This document shows positions 1 through 6,647 of a stretch of DNA of 7,636 nucleotides, piece by piece. A program made the translations under genes and the position numbers. The stretch is from Calditrichota bacterium (GTDB lineage: Bacteria > Calditrichota > Calditrichia > RBG-13-44-9), in NCBI GenBank assembly GCA_016934605.1, contig JAFGSO010000466.1, positions 1 through 7,636 on the forward strand, in the 5' to 3' direction. The notes below the pieces were generated by a model. That model was not told where the DNA came from, ran no database searches, and was given only the letters and a program-made list of their open reading frames with translations. Numbering within the stretch: position 1 is the stretch's first letter; the number at the start of each line of letters is the position of its first letter.

Positions 1-438
1 GATGCCGGCGGAAATTCCGGTTACCGGGAGGAAAAAAAATCTGAAACTTCTCCGGCTACTGAAGAATCAGAAAAACCTTCGTTTTATGAACAAAGTACCG
101 ATCTTTTTGAGAAAAAAGCAGTAAAGCCTGAAAAACCCGCCAATCAGGCAGAGGTGAAACAAGCGGTACCGGCAAAAAAACCGGTTCCCAAAGATGATAA
201 TCACCGGGATAAAAGACCAAAACAGGCCCCCTTAAATCTTGCCTATCTTCCTCTGCAGGAAAAAATAAGAAAAATTGTGGCAAAATTTCCCCTGATTTCC
301 GTCCGCCAGCTAAAAAAAATGTTGAAACACGAAGATTTTGGGCGTGAAAGAGTAAATTATATCAGGCTTTACAGAGTCTTACGGGAATTGAATCTGGATA
401 CCAGAGCGAAACGATATCGCTATTACCGGTCATGTTGA
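1..438 (+). CDS. 3' end of a gene of unknown function: charged linker plus winged-helix-like C-terminus (partial)
   Basis: The reading frame is open from base 1 with no stop, so this is the last 145 codons of a longer gene whose start lies left of the window. The GTG at 154 could start a 94-residue protein, but it sits inside continuous coding-like sequence with no ribosome site, so I do not treat it as the start. The first ~75 residues are low-complexity and rich in Lys, Glu, Pro and Ser, as in a disordered linker. The last ~65 residues form a compact basic segment: a helix (LQEKIRKIVAKF), a second helix after LISVRQL, then LYRVLRELNLDT and a very basic end (RAKRYRYYRSC). That pattern resembles a small winged-helix DNA- or protein-binding domain. 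I do not recognise the family and assign no function. A terminator follows directly, so the gene is probably not part of the polysaccharide operon. Confidence 0.7.
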   Translation, partial: DAGGNSGYREEKKSETSPATEESEKPSFYEQSTDLFEKKAVKPEKPANQAEVKQAVPAKKPVPKDDNHRDKRPKQAPLNLAYLPLQEKIRKIVAKFPLISVRQLKKMLKHEDFGRERVNYIRLYRVLRELNLDTRAKRYRYYRSC

Positions 439-461
439 TTGTGGATGGAAGTGTTCGTTTT

Positions 462-508
462 ATCGCCGGCTAAAGTGTAGCAGATTACTTTAATTGGCGA
501 TTTTTTTT
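462..508 (+). terminator. Rho-independent terminator of the upstream gene
   Basis: ATCGCC (462-467) pairs with GGCGAT (496-501), and inside it TAAAGT (471-476) pairs with ACTTTA (487-492). The two 6-bp stems are separated by a symmetric 3x3 interior (GGC opposite ATT, two positions of which can form G-U pairs). The apical loop is 10 nt. A T run follows at once (501-508). It begins 24 nt after the TGA at 436-438 and should separate the upstream gene from the polysaccharide genes. Confidence 0.75.
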
Positions 509-544
509 GATTATAATGTTTAATATTTAACTTGTTTTATTCAC

Positions 545-680
545 AACCACCAAGGCTCTAAGCCACAAAGTAATTAATATTTATGAATTATGGAACTTAT
601 AATTCGGAAGTGAATAGGATTTTTTATCAATTCTAATCCCTACACACTTATTATTTTGGTTCCTTTGTGACTTAGTGGTT
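545..680. repeat. 136-bp segment with imperfect terminal inverted repeats (possible MITE-like or vestigial element)
   Basis: The left end reads AACCAC (545-550), then six extra bases, then CTAAGCCACAAAG (558-570). The right end, read from the other strand, gives AACCAC (675-680) running directly into CTAAGTCACAAAG (663-675). The 13-bp blocks match at 12 of 13 positions, and the outer AACCAC blocks match perfectly. The interior (571-662) is AT-rich and has no convincing gene. It contains a small hairpin, GAATTAT/ATAATTC (585-591 with 599-605). From memory, ends of this 'CACTAAG-CACAAAG' kind recur between genes in many environmental bacteria and often flank small GxxExxY or four-helix-bundle genes. 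No such gene is present here and no target-site duplication is evident. Confidence 0.5.
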
Positions 681-752
681 CCGGTCTGCCGGGATGAATT
701 AAACAAGTTAAAATATTGATGATCCAAATTATCACAATTTATCAGGGACATC

Positions 753-1499
753 ATGATAATCTCCAATGAAAACGCTCGTTCTCACATTGCTCTCATCATT
801 CTGATTCTGTTTTTTATGTTTGAAATTTTCCCCTGGTGGCATCTGCTTCAGGCAGGGCCTTTTGAGCCACCACCTCCTCAGAATCCTCAACAGTTAAGTT
901 TCCGGAGTAGAACATTTCATCCCGGAGATGCCGTTCAGATCTCGGTTTATCCGGATACCACCTCATTTCTGCATGGCATTTATAAAATTGACGGAAACGG
1001 AGAGATTTATTTACCCATCAAGGGAAAGGTAAAAATTTCAGAGATGACGCAGAATGAACTGGAGAGTTTTATCAAGCAGAATTTCACAGCTTATCTGAGA
1101 TATCCGGAAATTAATGTTCGTCCACTGATAAGGGTAAGTCTCCTGGGGGGGTTTGCCAATCCAGGATTATATTACCTGGATCCGGAATATACCATATGGG
1201 ATGCGGTGAGACTGGCGGGGGGAACGCTCCGTGAAGACGGTTTGAAAAAAATGAAATGGGAGCGGGATAAAGATGTTATCCGGGATAATCTTATTCCTTT
1301 CTATGAATCCGGTCGCGGATTGAGACAGATTGGTTTCCGTTCCGGTGATCAGATCTGGACACCGACGCCCAGGGAAAGAACTTTCTGGACGGTGTTTAGA
1401 GATGTCGCCGCTATAGCAAGTACTGCGGCTACCCTCTATTTTACCTATGTTACAATAGTATATGTTCAATCCGGACGTTATTCACCCAGGGGATTTTAA
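753..1499 (+). CDS. Wza/BexD-family polysaccharide export protein with one SLBB domain
   Basis: This 248-residue protein should form the channel that carries the finished polysaccharide across the periplasm and outer membrane. A hydrophobic segment at residues 11-28, after a polar start, looks like a signal peptide or anchor. A Pro-rich linker (36-47) follows, then the Poly_export domain at ~54-124, opening with FHPGDAVQISVYPD and continuing through IDGNGEIYLPIKGKVKI. An SLBB beta-grasp domain starts at ~126 (VSLLGGFANPGLYYLDP, then WDAVRLAGG). A hydrophobic helix at ~211-239 near the C-terminus sits where Wza has its outer-membrane pore helix. With one SLBB unit the protein is shorter than E. 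coli Wza (~380 residues). It contains no cysteine at all, so it cannot be a lipoprotein as Wza is. The ATG at 753 has AGGGA at 744-748, 4 nt upstream, which is rather close. The kinase gene starts 13-19 nt downstream, so the two are probably co-transcribed and act together. Confidence 0.9.
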   Translation: MIISNENARSHIALIILILFFMFEIFPWWHLLQAGPFEPPPPQNPQQLSFRSRTFHPGDAVQISVYPDTTSFLHGIYKIDGNGEIYLPIKGKVKISEMTQNELESFIKQNFTAYLRYPEINVRPLIRVSLLGGFANPGLYYLDPEYTIWDAVRLAGGTLREDGLKKMKWERDKDVIRDNLIPFYESGRGLRQIGFRSGDQIWTPTPRERTFWTVFRDVAAIASTAATLYFTYVTIVYVQSGRYSPRGF

Positions 1500-1504
1500 A
1501 ATTT

Positions 1505-1510
1505 AAGGGA
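1505..1510 (+). promoter_or_regulatory. Ribosome binding site AAGGGA deciding the kinase start
   Basis: AAGGGA (1505-1510) lies only 2 nt before the ATG at 1513 but 8 nt before the in-frame ATG at 1519. The second spacing is the normal one, so I prefer the start at 1519 (protein beginning MEKSPLQIP). The difference is two residues. Confidence 0.5.
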
Positions 1511-1518
1511 TTATGATT

Positions 1519-3840
1519 ATGGAAAAATCACCATTACAGATACCTCAGTTCGATTATGAACATTATCTGAAATTATTGTGGAAGAAAAAATTTATTATTG
1601 TCGGAATCAGTATACTGGTTTTTATCCTGTGGATAGGATTTGTTTATAAATTTATGCGACCGTCTCTTCCGGAGTTAAGTGCCACAGTTACACTAGTTTT
1701 TGATGATGCGCGACAACTGAGTGCCGTGAGTGAAAATGTGGGATTAGGAGGAGAGAGCAGACTGGGTCTTATGCGCAGCAGGAGCTTTTTGGAAAGAATT
1801 GTTGAGAAAGAAAATCTAAGATTACGAATTGACAATAAATACAGAAATCAGATTTTTGATTCGGTTCAGGTCGATTCCATGGCTAAAATAGGTCACTACG
1901 AATTCATAGTTGAAAAAAACCGGTTTAAAATTCTTTATACATTTCTTCCCGAGAAAATTGAAAGAGAAAATATAGGAGAAGGAAGTTTTGTCGGTAACGA
2001 AAAAATAAGATTAACAGGAATTTTTTTAAAATTCCGTGATGGCTATTTAAAAAAACCATACAGTTTCAATTTTACAATTTTACGAACTAGAACTGCAATT
2101 GATCAAATTTTGGCCAACCTGAGTTTTAAATCTATGGATAGGAGGGGAACTCTTTTCGGTATTTCTCTAACAGGAAAGGATCACCCTTTAATTACTGATG
2201 TGGTAAATACTATAGCTGATGAATTTGTCAAACAGAATGTGGAATTCAAGAAACGAAGAACGACTGAGGTGATAAACGTTCTGGAAAAACAGCTGGCCTC
2301 GGCCAATCAGGAACTTCAGAAAGCTCAGAATGACCTGAAACGATTCCAGCAGAATTATCCCTGGGTCGGGTTACGCGCAGATGTTGTAAGTTCTATTAAT
2401 GATGTATCGAAACTGGAATCGTCTGTAGATGAAAATGAACAAACCCTTGCGAACTTAACAAATCTGCAGGAACGTGCCCGAAATAACATCAATGAAGGTC
2501 AGGAACTATTATTAAATGAAATGCTTTCCTACTTGGCCAAATATCAGGTAACGACTGTAGCCGCCATGCATAACGAACTTTCCCAGCTGATGGCAGAAAA
2601 AAAACAGCTGGCAGATAATTATTCCGATCAACACCCGCTTGTGGTAATTAACAATGAAAAAATAAATCGGTTAAGTTCGAAAATATATAGCGAGGTGTCT
2701 GATTTAATTGCTGAACTGGAAATTGAAGTTCAGGAAGATCAGGCATCCCGGGATAAAATAGTCAACCGGTTAAGAAGTCTGCCAGCGAAAGCTCAGGAGA
2801 TGGCAGAACTTCAACGAAAGGAAGAAGTCGCTTCACGAATTTATTCATCGATTCTGGTACGTTATAATGAAGCTAAAATAGCAGATGCGGTTGAAGTCGG
2901 GGACATATATGTACTTGATTATGCGGTTGTCCCATTTGCGAGCGGTTCAATGATGGATTTCATAAAAAAGTTTGTTCTTGGAATGTTCCTTGCTTTAGGA
3001 ATAGGGGTGGGAACTCCGATAGCACTTGATTTTTTGGATAAATCGGTCAAAAGTTCCAAGGATATTAAAAATAAATTAAACTTACCGGTGTTTGCTACTT
3101 TACCTGTTATCGGTAATGGGAAGGAAATTCCGGATGATTTTGATGCGGACAGAAAGCTCGATTCCCGTCTCGTTACTTCCGATTATGCACCCAATATTGC
3201 CAGCGAATCGTTCAGAACATTAAGGACGAAATTAATATTGAATAATGAGAAACAAAAAACGTCTGTTTTAATTGCCAGTATGAATCCGGGTGAGGGGAAA
3301 TCTCTAACCTCATCCAATCTGGCAATTACTTTTGCCCAGCAGAAACTGCCGACTATCCTGGTAGATTCAGATTTACGCCGTGGTGTAATTCACCATTCCT
3401 TCGCGTGTGAGAAAAAGCCAGGTCTATCAGATTTTTTAATCGGGACAAAACCGGTTTCTATCGAAAATCTGTCGGATGTCATTCAGAATACCCATGTACC
3501 GAATCTATTCCTGATCTCAGCCGGGACTCAGGTGCCCAATCCCAGTGAACTTCTGGCGGGAGAGCGAATGAAAAAATTGATAAACATCCTGAAAAACAAT
3601 TTTTCGATTCTTATCGTAGATACTCCTCCAATAGAATTCATCCCGGATGCTGTGGTACTCAGTACATTGATGGATCAGATTGTGCTGGTGACTAAATATG
3701 GTAAAACAAATCTGGATAAATTGAGCGCAAAAATGCAGGAATTTTCGATAATTAAGCAGAAATTATCCGGCATTATTATTAATGCATCGCCTGAAATTGT
3801 TGAGAAAAAATATTATGGATATTCTTATTATCAATATTGA
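1519..3840 (+). CDS. Wzc-type polysaccharide co-polymerase and tyrosine autokinase (Wzz + GNVR + BY-kinase)
   Basis: This 773-residue inner-membrane protein (775 if started at 1513) should set chain length and couple polymerisation to export. Its order is that of a one-polypeptide BY-kinase. The Wzz N-terminus has a membrane helix at ~25-43. A long periplasmic part follows, with coiled-coil-like stretches at ~235-283 and ~395-450, a GNVR-like segment ending before ~475, and a second membrane helix at ~485-503. The cytoplasmic kinase carries ExxRxxR (E563, R566, R569), Walker A NPGEGKS (K594), Walker A' ILVDSD (D616, D618) and Walker B ILIVDTPP (D701). The last nine residues, YYGYSYYQY, contain six tyrosines, the expected autophosphorylation cluster. 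All key residues are present, so the enzyme should be active. It lies just downstream of the exporter, its usual partner. No Wzb-type phosphatase gene is in the window. Codon use resembles the exporter's and is less AT-rich than the glycosyltransferases that follow. Confidence 0.93.
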   Translation: MEKSPLQIPQFDYEHYLKLLWKKKFIIVGISILVFILWIGFVYKFMRPSLPELSATVTLVFDDARQLSAVSENVGLGGESRLGLMRSRSFLERIVEKENLRLRIDNKYRNQIFDSVQVDSMAKIGHYEFIVEKNRFKILYTFLPEKIERENIGEGSFVGNEKIRLTGIFLKFRDGYLKKPYSFNFTILRTRTAIDQILANLSFKSMDRRGTLFGISLTGKDHPLITDVVNTIADEFVKQNVEFKKRRTTEVINVLEKQLASANQELQKAQNDLKRFQQNYPWVGLRADVVSSINDVSKLESSVDENEQTLANLTNLQERARNNINEGQELLLNEMLSYLAKYQVTTVAAMHNELSQLMAEKKQLADNYSDQHPLVVINNEKINRLSSKIYSEVSDLIAELEIEVQEDQASRDKIVNRLRSLPAKAQEMAELQRKEEVASRIYSSILVRYNEAKIADAVEVGDIYVLDYAVVPFASGSMMDFIKKFVLGMFLALGIGVGTPIALDFLDKSVKSSKDIKNKLNLPVFATLPVIGNGKEIPDDFDADRKLDSRLVTSDYAPNIASESFRTLRTKLILNNEKQKTSVLIASMNPGEGKSLTSSNLAITFAQQKLPTILVDSDLRRGVIHHSFACEKKPGLSDFLIGTKPVSIENLSDVIQNTHVPNLFLISAGTQVPNPSELLAGERMKKLINILKNNFSILIVDTPPIEFIPDAVVLSTLMDQIVLVTKYGKTNLDKLSAKMQEFSIIKQKLSGIIINASPEIVEKKYYGYSYYQY

Positions 3841-4237
3841 TACTTAATCTGCATTTAAAGATTCTTCTTTAAAATTCTATTGCCGATACTGAAACTTTAG
3901 GTATATTATTATGCATAAGATATTGATAATAATTAAGATAGAATAAGCAAAAATTAGATCAACGTTTTAATCCTGTTATTTTGCATGGCATCATTATTAT
4001 TATCAAAATGTTATATGAAGTAAATCATATTAAATATCAATATGAACAAGACAATTTTGAGAAGTTCATATAATAAAACAATAAATGGATTCTAACTGAT
4101 GGGACTACTTCATCGCAGATCAAGTTTTGGATTGTATTTTTACATTAATTTGAAGTATCAGACCCATTTTTTATAAGATTCTGACTATAAATTATTTGGT
4201 TTCTTTCCCCCATTAATTATATCTAAAAGTACTCACT
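3841..4237. other. AT-rich gene-free spacer between kinase and glycosyltransferases
   Basis: About 400 bp with no supportable gene on either strand. The longest + frames with an ATG are tiny (for example 25 codons at 4099-4176) and resemble no family I know. Shortly after the kinase stop, TTTAAAG (3854-3860) and CTTTAAA (3867-3873) form a perfect 7-bp stem with a 6-nt loop. It is mostly A-T and no T run follows, so it is a poor terminator. The spacer marks the change to much more AT-rich sequence. Confidence 0.6.
4150..4177 (+). promoter_or_regulatory. Candidate sigma70-like promoter for the glycosyltransferase pair
   Basis: TTGAAG (4150-4155) and TATAAG (4172-4177) are separated by 16 nt, which would start a transcript ~55 nt before the ATG at 4238. 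The match is reasonable, but in AT-rich sequence it could be chance. Confidence 0.25.
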
Positions 4238-5134
4238 ATGACTAATGCTGTACCTGAAATTAGTGTTGGCCTTCCAGTATACAATGGTGAGCCTTTTTTA
4301 AGAGATGCATTAGAATCAATTCTCAACCAAAGTTATCAAAATTTTGAGATCATAATATCCGATAATAATTCCAGTGACCAAACCCCGATAATTATAAAAG
4401 AATATTGTGATAAAGATAAAAGAATTCGTCCGTTTTTTAGTAATGAAAATAAAGGTGCCTCCTGGAATTATAATAAGGTGTTTCAGGAATCGAGAGGCAA
4501 ATATTTTTGTTGGTTAGCACATGATGATATAATTGATAAAGACTATTTATCGGAATTGCGAAAGGTTTTGGAAAGTGATCCTTCAATTGTGTTAGCGTTT
4601 TCTCGGGTGATTAAAATTGATGATAAGGGCAAGGAATTATTTGAATTTAGAGAAAAACTAGATGTCGGGTCCTGGAAGCCATCATTGAGATTTCAAGATT
4701 TGATTCAGTTGAATCACTCCTGTCTTCAAATATTTGGATTAATGAGATCTGAAGTGTTAAAAAAAACTAGCCTCATTGGCACTTATGTGGCTTCAGATAG
4801 AGTACTACTAGCTCATCTTTCTCTTCTTGGAAGGTTCTATGAACATTATAGAATTTTGTTTTGTCATAGAGAACATAATTTAAGATCAACCAAAAAAATA
4901 ACCTCCCTTCACAAAAGATTGATTTGGTTTGATACGACGAAGAAAAATAAAATCAGTTTCCCGCACTGGAAATTGTTTGGTGAATATTCTAAGAGTATAA
5001 TGACGCGATCAATTGGGAAAAGAGAAAAAGTTAAAAGTAGTTGGTACCTAAGTATTTGGTTTTTTGCTCATCTAAAGTACTTGTTTCATGATTGTATCGA
5101 TGTCTTTTTCATAATAAAAGATAATACCCGCTAA
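4238..5134 (+). CDS. Glycosyltransferase family 2 (GT-A fold)
   Basis: This 298-residue inverting sugar transferase should add one sugar from a nucleotide donor to the lipid-linked repeat unit at the cytoplasmic face of the inner membrane. The N-terminal ~130 residues are a clear GT2 domain. They have the opening strand ISVGLPVYNGEPFL (8-21), a nucleotide-binding ISDNNSSD (40-47), and a metal-binding site in the form AHDD (94-97) where many relatives have DxD. An ASDRVLLAHLSLLGRF block (185-200) and a following His-rich HREHN match the second half of the GT2 subgroup with a conserved SDR...LGRF stretch. No true membrane helix is present, but the C-terminus (~265-294) is rich in Trp, Phe and Leu and could rest on the membrane. 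Donor and acceptor cannot be told from sequence. There is no Shine-Dalgarno sequence before the ATG. The gene is strongly AT-rich compared with the export genes and the epimerase downstream, which suggests a separate origin. Confidence 0.88.
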   Translation: MTNAVPEISVGLPVYNGEPFLRDALESILNQSYQNFEIIISDNNSSDQTPIIIKEYCDKDKRIRPFFSNENKGASWNYNKVFQESRGKYFCWLAHDDIIDKDYLSELRKVLESDPSIVLAFSRVIKIDDKGKELFEFREKLDVGSWKPSLRFQDLIQLNHSCLQIFGLMRSEVLKKTSLIGTYVASDRVLLAHLSLLGRFYEHYRILFCHREHNLRSTKKITSLHKRLIWFDTTKKNKISFPHWKLFGEYSKSIMTRSIGKREKVKSSWYLSIWFFAHLKYLFHDCIDVFFIIKDNTR

Positions 5135-5180
5135 TTTAAAGAAAATCAAAATATTGATTTTTATGATTATTCAATAATTT

Positions 5181-6386
5181 ATGACATCTCAATCTCAATT
5201 TCCAGAAATAGGAATTATTTGTTTCGTACCCGATAATTGGTCTTCTACCTGGACAACTCGACACCATATTATTACACGTTTAGGTAGATATTTTAAAGTT
5301 TTTTGGGTAAATCCCACTCCTTATTGGAGAGAAATTTTTAATTTAAAAAATTTTTTAAAAAATAGTAAAAAAACTGATTACAAAAATGATTTGGGAATTT
5401 ATATACATACTCCATTTATGATGTTTCCAAAATTTTATAGTCCTAAGATTCTCGCCTCATTTTCTGAATATTTACGACTTTATTATCTTCAAAAGTTTGT
5501 TACAAGTATCGGGATAAAAAAAATTTTATTATATATATGGCGGCCTGATTTTTGTGAAATGCTATTCAAAATAAAACATGATTGGAGCTGTTACCATATT
5601 GACGATGAATATTCATTTTCTGAAAAAGAGCAACCACTAGGAACCAACGAAAAAGTTCTATTATCAAGTACAGATCAGGTTATTATTCATTCACCGGCGT
5701 TAATGGAAAAAAAAGGGAAATTTAATAAAAATACATTATACGTGACAAATGGTGTTGATTATAAAAGTTATATTCTTCCTCATAAAGAGCCGAAAGATTT
5801 GATAAATATACCGCACCCTCGTATTGTATATGTGGGTATGATCAAAAAGCAATTAAACTTACAGTTACTGCTTGATCTTTCCAAACGTCATTCAATGTGG
5901 AATTTTATTTTTATTGGACCTAAAAATGCTACTGTGAATGATACACTTTATAACCGGTTGTATGAACAAAAAAATGTATATTTTCTTGGAAAGAAATCTG
6001 TTGAAGATCTTCCCAAATATATTCAACATATGAACGTGGGCCTTTTACCTTACCTTCTGAATGATTATACAAAATATATATATCCTTTAAAGTTGCATGA
6101 ATATCTTGCCTCAGGTTTACCTGCGGTAGGGTCTTCAATACGGAGTTTAAAAGATTTCTCTCATGTAATATATTTAGCGAACTCAATTGACGAATGGTCA
6201 GAATCAATTGAAAAGGCCCTGAAACCTGAAGAAATGTCTAAAGAAAAAGTTTCAATCCGGCAGAGCGTCGCAAAAGAATATGATTGGGATCATCTGGTAT
6301 TCAAAATTGCTAAATCATTCTGTGGGTTGTTAGGGAATGATTATGTGGAACAACTAGATACTTTTATTCAAAATCAGAAAGTCTAA
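5181..6386 (+). CDS. GT-B fold glycosyltransferase (GT4-like, Glyco_trans_1 type)
   Basis: This 401-residue protein is probably a retaining sugar transferase for the same repeat unit as the GT2 enzyme 46 bp upstream. The N-terminal half has the Rossmann-like opening IGIICFVPDNWSSTWTTRHH and an IDDEYSF segment (140-146), typical of the TuaH-like group. Then comes the stretch up to VTNGVD (188-193) that leads into the donor-binding half. That half has YVGMIKKQLNLQLLLDL, FIFIGP, NVYFLGKKSVEDLPKYI and the signature YPLKLHEYLASGLPAV (301-316), where E307 is the conserved glutamate of the E-x7-E-type region. Length is normal for the family and no frameshift is seen. An in-frame ATG at 5163 is blocked by a TAA four codons later, so 5181 is the first usable start. 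It has no Shine-Dalgarno sequence. The gene is very AT-rich: one 60-base line (5341-5400) has only 8 G or C. Donor sugar unknown. Confidence 0.87.
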   Translation: MTSQSQFPEIGIICFVPDNWSSTWTTRHHIITRLGRYFKVFWVNPTPYWREIFNLKNFLKNSKKTDYKNDLGIYIHTPFMMFPKFYSPKILASFSEYLRLYYLQKFVTSIGIKKILLYIWRPDFCEMLFKIKHDWSCYHIDDEYSFSEKEQPLGTNEKVLLSSTDQVIIHSPALMEKKGKFNKNTLYVTNGVDYKSYILPHKEPKDLINIPHPRIVYVGMIKKQLNLQLLLDLSKRHSMWNFIFIGPKNATVNDTLYNRLYEQKNVYFLGKKSVEDLPKYIQHMNVGLLPYLLNDYTKYIYPLKLHEYLASGLPAVGSSIRSLKDFSHVIYLANSIDEWSESIEKALKPEEMSKEKVSIRQSVAKEYDWDHLVFKIAKSFCGLLGNDYVEQLDTFIQNQKV

Positions 6387-6412
6387 AGATCAATTATATT
6401 ATCTATTTTTTT
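6387..6412 (+). terminator. Weak candidate terminator after the glycosyltransferases
   Basis: AGAT (6387-6390) and AAT (6392-6394), separated by a bulged C, can pair with ATT (6398-6400) and ATCT (6401-6404) around a TAT loop. A run of seven T follows (6406-6412). The stem is almost all A-T, so it may be weak, but its position directly after the stop codon is right. Confidence 0.35.
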
Positions 6413-6450
6413 CCCCTTAAAATAAGTGTTTAAAATTTTATATTTGTACC

Positions 6451-6643
6451 AAGGTTTTTGATCTCATCTCTGCTGATGATACGCAATGGGAGAAGGAGCC
6501 TCTGGAGAATTTAGCAAAGGATGGGCAGTTGATGGCGTATAAACATGAATCCTTCTGGCAGTGTATGGATACGTTGAGAGACAAGGTTTTATTAAATGAA
6601 TTATGGGAAAAGGGTAATCCCCCCCTGGAAGATATGGAGGTAG
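6451..6643 (+). pseudogene. rfbF: 3' remnant of rfbF, glucose-1-phosphate cytidylyltransferase, with a C-run frameshift
   Basis: Translation from 6451 begins KVFDLISADDTQWEKEPL and continues through LAKDGQLMAYKH, FWQCMDTLRDK and LLNELWEKGN. This is the conserved C-terminal quarter of RfbF, the enzyme that makes CDP-glucose from CTP and glucose-1-phosphate. The family is ~257 residues long. The N-terminal ~190, with the nucleotide-binding signature, are missing, and the sequence before 6451 is unrelated AT-rich DNA. The frame is open back to 6421 but has no start codon with family similarity. At 6619-6625 there is a run of seven C. As written the frame runs on to a TAG at 6658-6660 with an atypical tail. 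Removing one C gives the family-like ending PPWKIWR with a TAG at 6641-6643, 4 nt before the next gene. The fragment cannot be a working enzyme. An intact copy may exist elsewhere. Confidence 0.85.
6636..6640 (+). promoter_or_regulatory. Shine-Dalgarno GGAGG of the epimerase gene
   Basis: GGAGG lies 7 nt before the ATG at 6648, inside the end of the rfbF remnant. It fixes the epimerase start and is the strongest ribosome site in the window, in contrast to the two glycosyltransferase genes, which have none. Confidence 0.75.
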
Positions 6644-6647
6644 AGCA

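Larger units (their letters stand above)
439..752. other. Gene-free spacer upstream of the export genes
   Basis: This 314-bp spacer holds the terminator (462-508) and the inverted-repeat segment (545-680). The remaining ~70 bp before the exporter start (681-752) must hold its promoter if transcription starts downstream of the repeat. I could not find a convincing -35/-10 pair there: TAAAAT at 709-714 is a possible -10 without a good partner. Reading frames on either strand are short and show no family motif. Confidence 0.6.

Noticed and set aside
494..517. TTGGCG and TATAAT as a promoter upstream of the export genes
   Set aside because: The spacing is only 12 nt, and TTGGCG overlaps the terminator stem, so it does not work as a sigma70 promoter.
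581..766. Minus-strand open frame of 61 codons across the spacer and the exporter start
   Set aside because: It runs through one inverted-repeat end, overlaps the exporter's start, and resembles neither GxxExxY nor four-helix-bundle proteins.
1167..1469. Minus-strand open frame of 100 codons opposite the exporter
   Set aside because: The exporter's + strand frame has unmistakable Poly_export and SLBB motifs. The reverse frame has none.
4099..4176. 25-codon + frame starting MGLLHRRSS in the spacer before the GT2 gene
   Set aside because: It is too short, has no ribosome site and no recognisable similarity. Expected by chance in 400 bp.
6439..6446. TATATTTG, a match to the Bacteroidetes -7 element, right at the rfbF junction
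   Set aside because: No TTTG -33 partner is found at the right distance, and such octamers are common in AT-rich DNA.
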